Positions 29,801 through 40,800 of a stretch of 64,000 nucleotides of DNA are shown piece by piece; the first letter of the stretch is position 1, and every line of letters begins with the position of its first letter. Both the position numbers and the translations under genes were made by a program. The DNA is from Paragorgia papillata (taxonomy: Eukaryota > Cnidaria > Anthozoa > Scleralcyonacea > Coralliidae). The notes below the pieces were generated by a model, which saw nothing but the letters and a program-made list of their open reading frames with translations, was not told where the DNA came from and ran no database searches. Where the stretch lies: the NCBI GenBank assembly GCA_035771165.1, contig JAWNZC010000471.1, positions 2,385,001 through 2,449,000 of the forward strand. Direction: 5' to 3'.

Positions 29801-32800
29801 GCGTAATGAACGTTTGATTGAGGTATGGAAACAGCAGTCACGAATGTAACAAAATCTGTAGCGATTATTTCACTAACAGTCAACCAGCACTAATTATGAT
29901 GGTGAGGGTGAAGGTGAAGATGTTGGTGATAGTGATGGTGATGGTGATGAGGGTGGTGATGATGAGGGTGGTGATGGTCATGGCGATGGTGATAGTGAAT
30001 GGTGGAGTTGGTGATGATGGTGGTGATGAGGTGGAGGTTATGAGGTGGTAATGATTATGGTGGTGCTGATGGTCATGGTGATACTGAATGGTGGAGTTGC
30101 TGATGATGGTGGTGAAGAGGTGGTGGTGATGATGATGAGGTGGTGATGATTATAGGTAGTGATGATGGTGGTCGTGATGGTCATGTTCATGGTGGATATG
30201 GTGATGATAGTGATGAGGAGGAGGAAGACGATAACGACAACGATGACAACAATATCAAAAGAAACAAGATCTAGTTCAATGTCGTAATAACGCCATCAAA
30301 TGCAGTATAATCAACTGAAAAACATCCTTAACCCTTTATTTTCATTTTTATTAGTGGAGAAATACATCTGGATCTGTTGCTCAAGATCTATCATTACAGA
30401 AGCCTAATCAGGTATGTAATTAAGCTATGCAGTTATTCACGTTTTCTTAAATACCAAACCTCGTTCCCAGGGCGTTCGCGAGAAAGTGCGGCGAGGCGAG
30501 AGAACCCTAGAAGTATTTTACTCTTACCGAGTCTTTCGTCCTTCCAGCGTGCTGAATTTAATTTGGGTTGCGCGGGGCCCACGGCATATTTTCAGCGCCC
30601 CCCCCTCCCCTCCCCCCCCCCCCCCCCCCCCCCCCCCCCTCGTGTCCCGAACCCTGGGGGCCAACGCTTTCTAGAAAGGATGTGCAGAACAAAAAAATGC
30701 GCAATCAGAAAGCGCGGGGCCCACGGTCTTAACGTGCTCCCGCCAAATTCCAGCCTTTACCAGGACGTTCTTTTGTTTTCCACATCTTCTCACAAATGCC
30801 CTGGGGGGTGAAGTTGTCGTATACTACTTATTAATATTTCGATGATCTTCTAAACACAGGGTTCTCCTACGGAGAGAAACGACGTGGATCTTCGCAAGGA
30901 CGAGAACGAAGCCGAGGACGAACTATCAAAAGAAAGCGCTTCTGACCTAGATTCCCCAGAATCTGATAACCGGTACAAACCTGTTTCGGAAACCGCGTTT
31001 AACTACAACGTTCAAGTGGAATATAGAAACGATAAGAAAGAGGATGATGACATTATGGTCGTTGATGGTGGTCCCCAAAGAATGACGTACGATGACCATT
31101 TGAATACGATCGCCACTGCTTTGAATGGAGGAGTGGGTGACGACACAAGAAACGGCGAGGACCCCCTTGAAGAACCGGAGTCCACAGTGGGGACTAAAAA
31201 GCATTTTACGTCGTCATGTCCTGATCTGAGCAGTGCGGGATCACTTGATGAGGTAGAGGAGATTCTGGCAGCGAGGGAGCCTGGTGACGAGGGAAGAACG
31301 GACGAGCCGCTGATTAACGAAGAACTCGAGTATTCGCGTCAACTTCGGAAATCGTCGAAGAAATTATCTCGTCGGCTAAAATTAGAAACTGAAACGACCA
31401 GGCGGGATGGAGCACAGGCGGTAGAGTCTGGGATCACAGGGGACAACCAAGGACACGAGAGCACTGGAATGGAAGGGGTAACAGATAGTAAGGATCACAT
31501 GGGATCACATGGAGAGTCTGAGGTCACTGATGGTCTTCGGGGACTAGTGACCGATAATGAAGGGACTCTTGGGGATACCAGGAAGGTTCCCATGGAAATG
31601 TTAATAGGAGGTCACAGTGCTACTGTAGGTGATGTTGTTGAACTGAAGGTTCACCTTGGAGAGCAAACTGGTTTGAAAGACGATTTACCTGAGAGGTCTG
31701 GGGACGAAGATACTCCGGAAGTAACCTCATCTGAGACGTCGCCGGAAGTGAATGAGTTAATGATGAGGATAAGAGAGCTTGAAAACGAAATTTCGTATTT
31801 GGTTGAAGAAAACAGAAATTTGAAGAAATCTTGCAGAACGTTTGAAGGGAAGAGTAGATTAAAAGAAAGAGAATTGGAGGATTTGGAAGAGGAGAAGAAC
31901 GATTTGGCCATTCAAATGCAGGAAATGGGCGCCGATTTGCATTCGATGCGAGCGGAGAATACCGAGTTGCGGACGAACTTGGCCGAGGCGAATACGAAAC
32001 TGAGCGACGTCGATGGTTGGGTCACGCGGGACGTGTTCGAGGATATTCGTGGCCAGTTGTCGGTGAGCTTGGAGGATGCTGAGGATAAGGAAGAAATGGT
32101 CTTGGAAGTTCAAAAACAAATGGAAGTGCTTGAACAGGAAAATAGAAAAATCAAAGATCTTGAACTGAAAATCGAAACACTAAACGAGAGGATACAAGAG
32201 GACGAGGCGTGTCAGGAGGGGATGAAGAAGGACATTAAGGATAAAGTTGCCAAATATCGAGTCCTTGAGACTCAGATCGTGGAACTTCGGAGTTCGATTG
32301 AGAAAAGCGAAAAAGAGAAGCAAGATGTGGAAAAGAAGTTGGAAGACGCTGAAAGTGAAATTGAGATTAGTAATAAAAAACACGCCGACGTGAAGAGGGA
32401 TTTGAAGAAGAGGATATCTGATAAAGAATATGAGATTCTGATTATGAAGGAGGAGAAGAAAGAATTGTGTGTAAAAATGAAGAGTTTTGAAAACAATGTG
32501 GAGACTTTGCGTGAAGAAATGAAGAAGAAAGATAGTGATCATGAAGCTGTTATTGCTGAGATGAAACAACAGGGTGATATTAAAGACGAGGTTGGTTTTG
32601 ATGTTTTGGGTATAATACGAAGGACCAAATTTAGCGTTGGTGCCGGTGTTTGGTGTTGGTGGTACTGCTGCTGGTGTTAGTGTTGCTTTGCTTGTGTTGG
32701 TATTGGTGTCGGTGTTGGTGCGGCGTTGGTGCGGCGTTGATGTTGGTGCTGGTGTTGGTGCTGTCGTGTTGGTGTTGGTGCTGGTACTGGTGTTGGTGCT

Positions 32801-34330
32801 AGTTCTGGTACTGGCGTTGCTGCTAGTGTTGGTGCTGGCGTTGGTGCTGGCGTTAGCGTTGGTGCTGACGTTGGTGTTGGTGCTGGTGTGGGTGCTGACG
32901 TTGGTGTTGGTGTTGGTGCTGGCGTGGGTGCTGGCGTTGATGTTGGTGCGGTGTTGGTGCTGGTGCTGGTGCTGGTGCTGGTGCTAGAGTTAGTACTGTC
33001 GTGCTTCTGTTGGTACTGGTGATGTTGTTTGTACTGGTGATACTGCTCCATTATTGTTAGTGTTGCTGCTGCTGTTGTTGTTTGTTGTTATGACAATTCT
33101 TGTTGCTGCATCTTATTTTAGAGTCTCTCTGTTACCGTGTCCACTCTTGAACAGCTGGTCACCGACAGAGATACGAGAATTAAACAACTGAAAAAGCAAT
33201 TAACGCTCTCGGTAAGACTTCACCTTTCTGAGTAGTGTTCTATTTAGTGTACGAAATTGTAGCTATAACTATATTTTAACCCTTTGACTCCTAAGCACAC
33301 ATGACGCAACTTTAGTATTTTACTCTGGCTAACACGAGACGATCTTACTCGTCAAGGGAAGACCCCTGGTAGTCAAGGGGTTAAGTCGGTCTGTTTCAAT
33401 ATTAAGCAAACCTGAACTATACTGTATCTTTCGTATTTTTCACAGGGAAAACCGGAAAGTGAATTACAAGCGAAAGAACATGAGTATGAACAGAACAAGG
33501 TTTATTTAAAACATTTGATTGCCCTGGTACGAGAAAAAGACCCCTCACTTCTAGATGTCCTGAATCGAACTTTGAGTTCAAGGTATGGCTTAATATTTTT
33601 ATATAGCTAAGCTTTACTGTGACTCCAAGCGTAGTTAATGGTGTGGCCAACATAAGCTGGCACAGAAACCGGTGCGCGTTTAAGCATTGACATCTGACAC
33701 TGGTTCTGGTACTTGCACTGCCACAGACACTAGTTCTGACAATAACACCGATACAGACACTTACACAGACACAGGCACCGACACGGACACCGACTCCCAC
33801 ACAGACACAACACTGACACAGACACTGGCACTGGCAAAGACCCTGACACCGACACAACACTGACGAAGACACTGACACCGACACTGACACGACACTGACA
33901 CCGACACAGACACCGACACTGACACCGATAAAGACAATGTCACAGACACAGACACCGTCACTAACACAAAAATCGTCACAGGCCGGACACTGACACCGAC
34001 ACTGACACCGACACAGACACTGACACCAACACTAACACCGACAAAGACACCGACAAAGACACCGACAAAGACACCGACAAAGACAAAGACACCGACAAAG
34101 ACACCGACACTGACACCGACACAGACACTGACACCGACAAAGACACCGTCACTGATACTGATACCGACACTGACAGAGACCCGACACAGATCCGACACCG
34201 ACACAGACACCAACACCCACACTGCCACAGCCATAGACACAACATTGACACTGACACATTCATAAAGACATCGTTCCCAACGTTAACACAAACACTTTGA
34301 CTATTTAGAGATCCTGATGACTGGTGTTGA
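20821..34330 (+). CDS. SAM-RA-coiled-coil protein, probable Ras-family effector or scaffold
   Basis: I recognise the domains but not a named orthologue. Fourteen exons give 1156 residues with every junction in frame: 20821-21188, 21410-21488, 22454-22547, 23482-23532, 23617-23736, 27390-27646, 27781-27845, 28448-28740, 29716-29822, 30355-30411, 30860-32590, 33122-33211, 33446-33582 and 34309-34330. Residues about 155-215 are a SAM domain ([17 protein letters not shown]...[11 protein letters not shown]). Basic KKRKPRGKR precedes a Ras-association-like domain at about 385-478 ([20 protein letters not shown]...[14 protein letters not shown]). A large acidic exon leads into a long coiled coil, about 793-1075 and on to 1150. 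The last exon adds only DPDDWC before TGA. Intron 6 has a GC donor (27647). SAM plus RA recalls yeast Ste50, but the coiled coil does not. The start codon context is weak (TTG before ATG). Confidence 0.8.
21870..22433. repeat. 27-bp minisatellite, about 18 units
   Basis: Units of TGACTGTATGGACCAAGGCT plus GAAGTCT repeat in an intron of the SAM-RA gene. The 27-bp length keeps long open frames on both strands (about 168 and 186 codons), but these are tandem artefacts. Confidence 0.85.
22575..23000. repeat. (GAT/GGT)n trinucleotide microsatellite
   Basis: About 400 bp of GATGATGGTGGTGAT-type repeats start just after the donor of the SAM-domain exon. Confidence 0.9.
23775..24100. mobile_element. 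hAT-like MITE with perfect 8-bp target duplication
   Basis: Ends CAGGGGCATAGGAAGC and GCTTCCTACACCCCTG are inverted repeats, and CCCCCTCT flanks both sides (23767-23774 and 24101-24108). An 8-bp duplication with a CAG...CTG terminus is typical of the hAT superfamily. It has no transposase, so it is non-autonomous. Confidence 0.8.
24171..24669. mobile_element. MITE with GGGGCCGTTCACAA-type ends
   Basis: TTAGCGGCTGTTCACAA at the left pairs with TTGTGAACGGCCCCTAA at the right. The interior carries C-rich runs (CCCCCCAC). Superfamily not determined. Confidence 0.6.
24675..25038. mobile_element. MITE with CAGACCCCGTTTACACTA ends, copy 1 (left-truncated)
   Basis: From ACAAAAGAATGAATCC to AAACGGGGTCTG this segment is a close direct copy of 25312-25676. 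Its right end is the exact inverse of the left end of copy 2, but its own left end is missing. Confidence 0.7.
25140..25780. mobile_element. MITE copy 2 nested inside another inverted-repeat element
   Basis: The inner element (25222-25676) has inverted ends CAGACCCCGTTTACACTA and TAGTGTAAACGTAGTCT. Outside it, AGAGCAAAGTGAAA...TTTTGATAACGAAATACTG (25143-25195) and its inverse (25709-25770) form an older interrupted hairpin. The order of insertion follows from the nesting. Confidence 0.6.
25800..27389. other. repeat-poor part of SAM-RA gene intron 5
   Basis: This is the 3' end of a 3.65-kb intron. It has a G homopolymer near 25985, an AT-rich stretch without recognised elements, and the minisatellite at 26925-27200. 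Confidence 0.5.
26925..27200. repeat. about 20-bp AAGTTCGTTACGAAGTTCGC minisatellite
   Basis: Roughly a dozen imperfect units of AAGTTCGTTACGAAGTTCGC and variants. The TTCGTTACGAA part is self-complementary, so the array can form many small hairpins. Confidence 0.75.
27860..28375. repeat. (CAT)n microsatellite with embedded GC-richer segment
   Basis: CATCATTATCAT repeats lie on both sides of an inverted-repeat segment at about 28170-28330 (GGCTTTCCATTTACACGG versus TTGGAAAGCGCCC). A small MITE may have inserted into the microsatellite. Confidence 0.7.
29297..29618. mobile_element. palindromic SINE/MITE with tRNA-like head
   Basis: Arms 29297-29376 and 29539-29618 are near-perfect inverted copies (AGTAATACTCAGAAAAACTC and its inverse). 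The right arm starts inside the tRNA-like sequence at 29482-29553. The spacer has a second, degenerate tRNA-Ser-like stretch (GTAACCGAGCGGTTAAG, about 29396-29412). It lies in an intron of the SAM-RA gene. Confidence 0.65.
29482..29553 (+). tRNA. tRNA-Ala(GGC)-like sequence, probably a SINE head
   Basis: The 72 bases fold as a cloverleaf: acceptor GTTCTAG/TTAGAGC (two G-U pairs), D-arm with one mismatch, anticodon stem TCTGG/TCAGA with loop CTGGCAT (anticodon GGC), and a perfect T-stem GCGGG/CCCGC with loop TTCGAGT. The A-box (TGGCCCAATGG) and B-box (GGTTCGAGTCC) match consensus. The palindromic setting and a related fragment at 603-713 favour a SINE over a working tRNA gene. It also lacks the G3-U70 pair that marks tRNA-Ala. 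Confidence 0.45.
29898..30240. repeat. GATGGTGAT microsatellite
   Basis: Imperfect GGTGATGATGG units in the intron after the RA-domain exons. Confidence 0.85.
30597..30640. repeat. C homopolymer run
   Basis: An almost pure C tract of about 40 bp lies in the intron before the large coiled-coil exon. It is a likely site of assembly or length error. Confidence 0.8.
32640..33050. repeat. GGTGTT/GGTGCT hexanucleotide array
   Basis: About 400 bp of TTGGTGCTGGTGTTGGTGCT-type hexamers start 50 bp after the donor of the large coiled-coil exon. Confidence 0.9.
33280..33380. mobile_element. short piggyBac-like MITE, TTAA-flanked
   Basis: TTAA borders CCCTTTGACT on the left and AGTCAAGGGG on the right. 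The TTAA duplication and CCC terminus are typical of piggyBac-derived elements. The CCCTTTCACT elements at 48842-48961 and 50352-50460 are related. Confidence 0.75.
33690..34245. repeat. ACACNG hexanucleotide array
   Basis: CGACACTGACACCGACACAG-type hexamers fill most of the last intron of the SAM-RA gene. Minus-strand valine/serine-rich open frames are artefacts. Confidence 0.9.
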
Positions 34331-34784
34331 GCCTTGTGCTCCAACAATTTTGGTTGGACCGAACCGCAAAGTCGTGGTTCCATGCATCAGTGATTCCTTT
34401 CTTATAAATCACAACATGATTACATGCCACCATGTGTGACTAAAATACTGGATAATTTATACGTATTATTAATTAGAGGGCATGGGTAGGGCAGAAAATG
34501 AATTTCGTGATTCATATCTGGAACCCTAACTTCGGCAGAAAAAGTGAAGTTTTATCGCGTTGCGTTCAGTCCTTCTACAAACTGCTCACTAGAAGTGACA
34601 GATCACAGAAAGGCTAAAACCGACTTAATAAGTTTATAAATCGTCAAAATATTGAAGCTCGAAGCCACTCTTCAGTAAAGACCGACCTATTATGAACGGT
34701 TCTGTTGCCGTGCCCGTTACAGATTAGGGTTTGGGTTTTTGTTTGGGTAAAGTGTCCTAAACCAATGAGAAACCTTGTATAGGT

Positions 34785-35208
34785 TAGAGATGAGCCGATT
34801 ACGAAAATTGCCGATTACTGAAGCCGATTATTTGGTGGCCGATTAATACAAATAATCGGCCGATTAGTGCTATGTTGTTGGTTACCAGTCCCTGCGCAGG
34901 TTCGCAATGTTGTAGGGATTGCTAAATTGCAAGCAAGATTTTTGAAATATAACAAATGTTCGTGATGATTAGTTTTGCGTGTTATGTGAAACGCTCTGTA
35001 ATCATTGTGAAATAAGGACTATTGTGTTTGGGCTTATGCAGTTACGGACTTATGGTATGTGTTTGCGTCGTTCATGAAAAGCTTCATTTAAGACATTCAC
35101 CGATTATTTTGCCGATTATTACACAGTAATCGGCCGATTACCGATTATTTTAAATTGGCCGATTAATCGGCTTTACACATTAGTTTCCGATTAATCGGCT
35201 CATCTCTA
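34785..35208. mobile_element. hAT-like MITE, TAGAGATGAGCCGATTA ends, 8-bp target duplication
   Basis: TAGAGATGAGCCGATTA at the left is mirrored by TAATCGGCTCATCTCTA at the right. GTATAGGT flanks both (34777-34784 and 35209-35216), a perfect 8-bp duplication. Both subterminal regions repeat CCGATTA and AATCGGCC motifs many times, which could be transposase binding sites. Confidence 0.85.
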
Positions 35209-35401
35209 GTATAGGTAGGTAGTGGCCTTATTTTGACGATGCTAAGCCAGAGTGGCTGCCAGAAAGACTATTTTGAAGCATGTTAACCAGGGCGCTTATA
35301 TACTAGTATTTAAGCGCCCTGATGTTAACTACTGAATTTACGGTTCCAGATAAAGGGAATTATGCAGTTTATTGAGGTTGAATTAGTTCGAGTTCGAAAG
35401 G

Positions 35402-35870
35402 GTGTCGGGGTTAAAAGGGATGACTGAAAAGAACCCGTCCAGTCCTTTCGCGGTTTTTCCAAAATATGTCGTCAAGTTTGTTTTTGAGTCTCAAGATTTT
35501 AGATATCCTAACAACAACATAAACCATAACGCTAATCAGAAATCTGGTTTACCCCCTAGCTTTTTGGAAAAACATTTGACGACATATCAGTTGGAAAAGC
35601 CGCGAAAGGACTGGGCAGATCCTTTTGAGTCATCCCAATCTCGTTCCCAGAGCCCACGTTCCCACCCGGGAAACGAGAGACTCTTGGATAATCCGTTTCA
35701 CATCGATATTTCATTGGCTGATGAACATGATTACTCTTCTTCCGGATCACAAGAATCCTGTGATGACGTGAACGGATTATCCCAGAGTCTCTCGTTTCCC
35801 GGGTGGGGAACGTGGGCTCTGGGAACGAGATTGGAGTCATCCCTTTTAGCCGAAACCGTTCGAAGTACAT
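35402..35870. mobile_element. palindromic element, GTTCCCAGAGCCCACGTTCC family
   Basis: Arms at 35630-35705 and 35770-35848 are inverted copies, and the outer ends (GGGGTTAAAAGGGATGACT and AGTCATCCCTTTTAGCC) pair as well. The same arm recurs at 36800-36872, with a partner end near 36500 (GATAATCCGTTTCAAATC). The whole block spans about 35.4-36.9 kb. Open frames through it are fortuitous. Confidence 0.6.
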
Positions 35871-36499
35871 ATTATGCATATCACGTCAGCTGGCGAAAAC
35901 ATATTAAAAAAAAAAATTGAGGCGGGGGGGGAGGGGGGAAATGCGCGAAATTTTTACATATGATGACACCATATTTTTTTTCTGTTTTTTTTCTTCTCCT
36001 TCGTTCCAAACACTGATAAATATTGATAGAAAACTTATTTTAAGATGTTTAGTATTTTTACTGTAATGATAATAAGTAATAATAATAAGTAAGGCTTTCT
36101 AGGTATGCGAATATAATTTGTAGTAATACCTTGTAGAGATTGCTATATTTTGCATTGCGTTAAGGGCCGGGGTGTTTATATGTCTTATATGGAGGCGAGC
36201 CGAGATGATTTTTATTGTGTTTATATGAGGCCATGAGGGCCAGCCAGCTCGCCAAGCCTTGGCTGGCTAACGCTTGCTTGTTGTGCTAATTGCGTAATTT
36301 ATCAATTTTGGTAAGACACGAAGTCTCATTGTTTTAAGTGTGAACTGTACATGAACAGGCAGAAATTGGGAATTGTTAATATGTCGAAAAAAGCTGATAA
36401 AAACAAATGTTGTCGCGTGTACGAAGCTTTTAGCGCCAGCCCGGGTATGGGGGGGGGGGGGGAATCAGCCCGGATAACCGAGATCTCGGTCTCACAAAG

Positions 36500-36872
36500 C
36501 GATAATCCGTTTCAAATCACAGGATTCTTATTATTCCGGTTGAGGTACGCATGCGTAAATATCCGAGCGGAATCTGGATAGTATGTTCTCCTTGTTTGAC
36601 TTTTCCCCAAACAAGTCAATGGGGTTGCTGGCGAAGCTCGAATTACAGCATCTACACACATACGGCGAAGATATCGATCGCGGCAACGTCTTCACTGGAG
36701 TCTTGTCGTCCGACATCTTTGTTATTTTGGTTTTATTAATTCTACTTCCGGTCACTTCAGACCAATTCATGCTCACTATTCAGCCAATAATGTAACGATT
36801 TGAAACGGATTATCCCAGAGTCTCTCGTTTCCCGGGTGGGGAACGTGGGCTCTGGGAACGAGATTGAATCCT
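36500..36872. mobile_element. second copy of GGATTATCCCAGAGTCTC palindromic element
   Basis: GATAATCCGTTTCAAATCAC at the left pairs with GATTTGAAACGGATTATCCC at the right; the rest of the right arm repeats the family sequence. A G run precedes it at 36450-36462. Confidence 0.5.
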
Positions 36873-37046
36873 ACCCAAAAATTCGTGAATATAGGACATG
36901 AACTTATAACCAGGATTTGTTTTACCTCGATTTTCACGCAAAAACAATAGTTATGCTTCGTTTTTTGAAACAATCCTGAAGACCTAGGTACACAAGTTAG
37001 TTTCTACCAAAGCAATTAGAAAGGCCATAATCAAAATGCTGCACTA

Positions 37047-37327
37047 CAGTGTGTATAAAAAAAAACTGAAGCCCTTAGAAAACAACCTATTGTAGTAGTT
37101 TGAAAGCCCTAAAAGCGCTGCGGTTATAAATTAACTAGCACATGAGTTAAACGAAGCGAAAAAGCTTTTAAATACTTTAACCATGCATACACTTCAAGTT
37201 ATCTTAATTTCCCAGGTGTATAAGACCGTGTGTTTTACGCATCTGTGGGTTCAGCGAAGTGCTTAGGGCTTTCAAACTACTACAATAGGTTGTTTTCTAA
37301 GGGTTCAGGGTTTTTTGATACACACTG
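37047..37327. mobile_element. mariner-like MITE, CAGTGTGTAT ends, TA duplication
   Basis: CAGTGTGTATAAAA and its inverse ATACACACTG are each bordered by TA. The next about 60 bp (CTTAGAAAACAACCTATTGT and inverse) are also inverted. This is a typical Tc1/mariner-derived MITE. Confidence 0.75.
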
Positions 37328-37819
37328 TATAATGAAGCTATTAATAGACCCCAAAGCAAAGTGAGATACGGACAAATTCATTTCACTATATAGTTTGAAG
37401 AGTTTTTTCCGATATTGTTTGGTCAATTATTAAAATTAGTAGAGCATCTTTTGTAGTTAAATGAACAACTGTTGGCTTTTTACGAGAAGTTAGCTGGAAT
37501 AAATATTTTGGAATCGCAGGGTTATAATCTCGGACAGCAATATAGCCGCTATTTCTTCAGATGAAAACGATTTATAGTTCATTATCTTTATTTCCCCCTT
37601 AAATATATAATAACCAAATTATAACCGAAGTATCATGTTAAAGTAAGAGTTAATTACCGAGAACCAAGGCATTAAGCCACATACTTAATGTCGAGGCTTT
37701 TTTTGTCTTTATAAAGACCGTGCATTTATAATGACAATTCAATTCAGTTTAAATTTGTTTGGGAGATAGACTTGCGTGAAATTTCAACTAAAGCAACGTA
37801 TTGACGTTGGACGAGCAAA

Positions 37820-40800
37820 TTACGAGTTGAACGACTGGTAATTACTAGGACCTTCGTTCACTGACGTGTTGCCACGACGACGTCTGACGAAGAAGGCGAT
37901 GACCAGTATGCCGACTAAAAGTGTTGCCCCGATGGTTATACCAGCCGTGGCCCCACCGCTTAATCCTCCTCCGCTGGACGACCTGTCAGAAGACTGGGCT
38001 TTACTAAATGCCTGCATTGACAGCTGAAGGTTCTTCATTGCACTGAAAGCTGGGTTTATCTCTTTTGCTTTCTGGGATAAGTTCATAGACATTCTAAGAA
38101 AACAATTTATGCAATTATACTTAGTATATAGGTTTTCAAACTTGGCATGAAAGATATGCTGTGTTGCAGTTCTGCTATGTTATGTTCTTCTCTTGTTCTG
38201 GTTTGGTTTGGTTTGGTCTGCTCTGCGCTGGTCTGTGCTGGTCTGGTTTTGTCTGCTCTGTGCTAATCTGAACTGCTCTCCTTTGCTCTGTGCTAGTCTG
38301 ATCTGATCTGCTCTGCTCTTGTGGTCTGCTCTGTGCTGATCTGGTCTTGCCGGTCTAGTGTGGTCTAATCTGGTCTGGTCTGGTCTAATCTGGTCTGGTC
38401 TAGTCTGGTCTGGTCTAGTCTGCATGGTCTGGTCTAGTCTGCATGGTCTGGTCTAGTCTAGTTTGGTCTGGTCTGGTCTAATCTGGTCTGGTCTGGTCTG
38501 GTCTGGTCTAGTCCTGGTCTGGTCTGGTTTAGTCTGGTCTGGTCTGGTCTAGTTTTGGTCTGGTCTGGTCTAGTTCTGGTCCGGTCTAGTCTTGTCTAGT
38601 CTAGTCTGGTCTGGTCTGGTCTGATCTAGTCTGGTCTGGTCTGATCTAGTCTGGTCTGGTCTAGTCTGGTCTGATCTAGTCTGGTCTGGTCTAGTCTGCT
38701 CTTTAGTCTGCTCTGCACTGTTCTCTGCTATTCTATTCTCGTAATGCTCTCACAGTAACACAGTACCGCTATGAGAAAGTTCAAGACTTTAAAACCAAAG
38801 TTTAGCCAACTTACGCTGCTGTCAACTCAACCCACAAGTTGTTTACCCCCTCGTTTCTCATGTACACCTTTGCTGTGTTGTTGTTCTCAATAAGGAGAGG
38901 GAATGTAATGGCCTTGTTGCGAGTCGGTTTCTGGTGGAACGGTGGCCGTCGAATGGGTGGTAACCCTTGAGACGACAACGAGTTGGTTTTGGTACAGTAA
39001 GTGATCTCACAGTCCTCGTCAATGACGGCCAAGTGTTGGGAGTAACCGTGAGGGCAGTGTTTTGGCATGGCAGAAGGACCAGAGCTCATGGAAACCTTGG
39101 CCAAACCTGAGGGAAGAGGTCAGAAATCACATTGGATAGTATACTACCATAGGACATTACACTACATATTGTATTGTTTTGTATTGTATAGTATTGTGTT
39201 GTGTTGTGTCGTGTTGTGTTGTGTTGTGTTGTGTTGTGTTGTCAACAACACTGATGTGTACGGAGTCAACAATTTGAAAATTTGATGCAGTAGTTCGGAG
39301 AAACTCACAACGTACTTCTTTGTGATGTCATAACGTACTTTTCGTGACGTCACAACGTACTTGTTTGTGACGTCATAACGTACCTTTTCGTGACGTCATA
39401 GCCAAAGGATTTCCCGCCGAACAACTCATGAAACCTCCAAACGGTAAACTGTATTTCGCGCCCAATTCGTAGTCGTCGCTGATGCAGACGTACATGCCCT
39501 TCGGACCAAACCGCTGGGGGTAGAATTTGATTGGACACTTTTTAGTCTTGGTGATGACGTTGTTCGTGGTACTGCTGTAAAGACCGCCGAAGAGGTAACC
39601 TAGAAACAGAGAAGAGATGACGTGGAAGGAAAATGAAATAACTGCGGTGGCTGAATTGCGAAGGACGCAGAGCAATGTGGAGCGGCTTACCCTTTGGTAT
39701 ATATGCTTTCGACTCCGCCAGGCAGGCGCCATACGTCGCTTGTCAGACTACATAGCACAGCTAAGGTGTTGATTTTATGTGGAGGAAAGAAAACCATAGC
39801 CTATACAACACCCACCTGAATCTTATGCAACTGGCCCTTCAGCCTGCACACCACCTACGCGAATTTGTGCTCCTGTTTTTCCAGCCTGCACACCAGTACC
39901 CACCTGAATCTTGTGCTATTGTTCTTTCAGCAGCACACCAGTACGTTGAGTAGAGCCCTCCACCACAGTTTGTGTTGCACGACTTGAATATCCACCATCC
40001 GTGACATTCGGTTTTGCAATTCTCAGCCAGCTTTCCTTCGTGTAAGCGAATGGCGGTGTAGCCAGAAGGACAACTAAAAAGTGTTAAAACAGTTCATTGT
40101 ATGGTTTGTGGTTGTGGTTGTGGTGGTGACTGAAATTTCTACGGCCTTAGCTGGCGCAGGTTATCCACAGCGCTATGTGTGAGAGTTGTGATTATATGTG
40201 CTATTCTTCTCCGCCCGTAGTCCGCAGACTTCGGGAAGGCGCAAGCAAGTCAATGCGCGCGAAAAAGGATGGTCTTTGATTGCCCCTATGCGTTCTCTGC
40301 GTGCTTTCTCCTTAATTGCGCACTTTTTTCTTCGCGCGTTTTCTAGGCGCATTCTCTTTGATCGCGCGCCTTTTTGTTCGCGCGTCCTCTGCGCACCTTC
40401 TCTTTGATTTCGTGCCTTTTTCTTCGCGCGTTTTCTGGACAACTTCCCCTTAAATTTCGCGCCTTTTTCTTCGCGCGTCCAATGCGCGCCTTCTACTTAT
40501 CGCGCGCTTTTGCCTCTCGCAAGAGAAACCTCTGCGGAGGTGAGAACCCTTTGTTACCTATATCTCTGAGTCTTGGGATTCTTCTGGGTGTAATCGACGC
40601 AAGGGTCAGTTGGCGGTGACCCTGTAGGCTGGCAGGTTTGATACACGCCACCGAACGTGAAATTCGTGAATGGACTTTTGCACGAGTGATCGTCAAGGTT
40701 CGCTTGGAAGTTGAAGTTTGGTGACTCGGCATCGGTACAGCCTGTGATGGCGTTATTCTTGTAATAGCGCTGAAGAGATTTCAAAACCAAAGCACTCAGG

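Larger units (their letters stand above)
34331..37819. other. intergenic region between convergent SAM-RA gene and MPEG1
   Basis: No gene is supported. The region holds a hAT-like MITE, one or two palindromic elements with GGATTATCCCAGAGTCTC ends, and a mariner-like MITE. A candidate MPEG1 poly(A) signal (AATAAA, minus strand) is at 37587-37592. Confidence 0.6.

Noticed and set aside
32637..34383. Valine/leucine- and serine/valine-rich open frames on both strands
   Set aside because: They are products of hexanucleotide arrays in introns of the SAM-RA gene.
35402..35920. 172-codon open frame
   Set aside because: It runs through both arms of a palindromic mobile element and has no protein motif.
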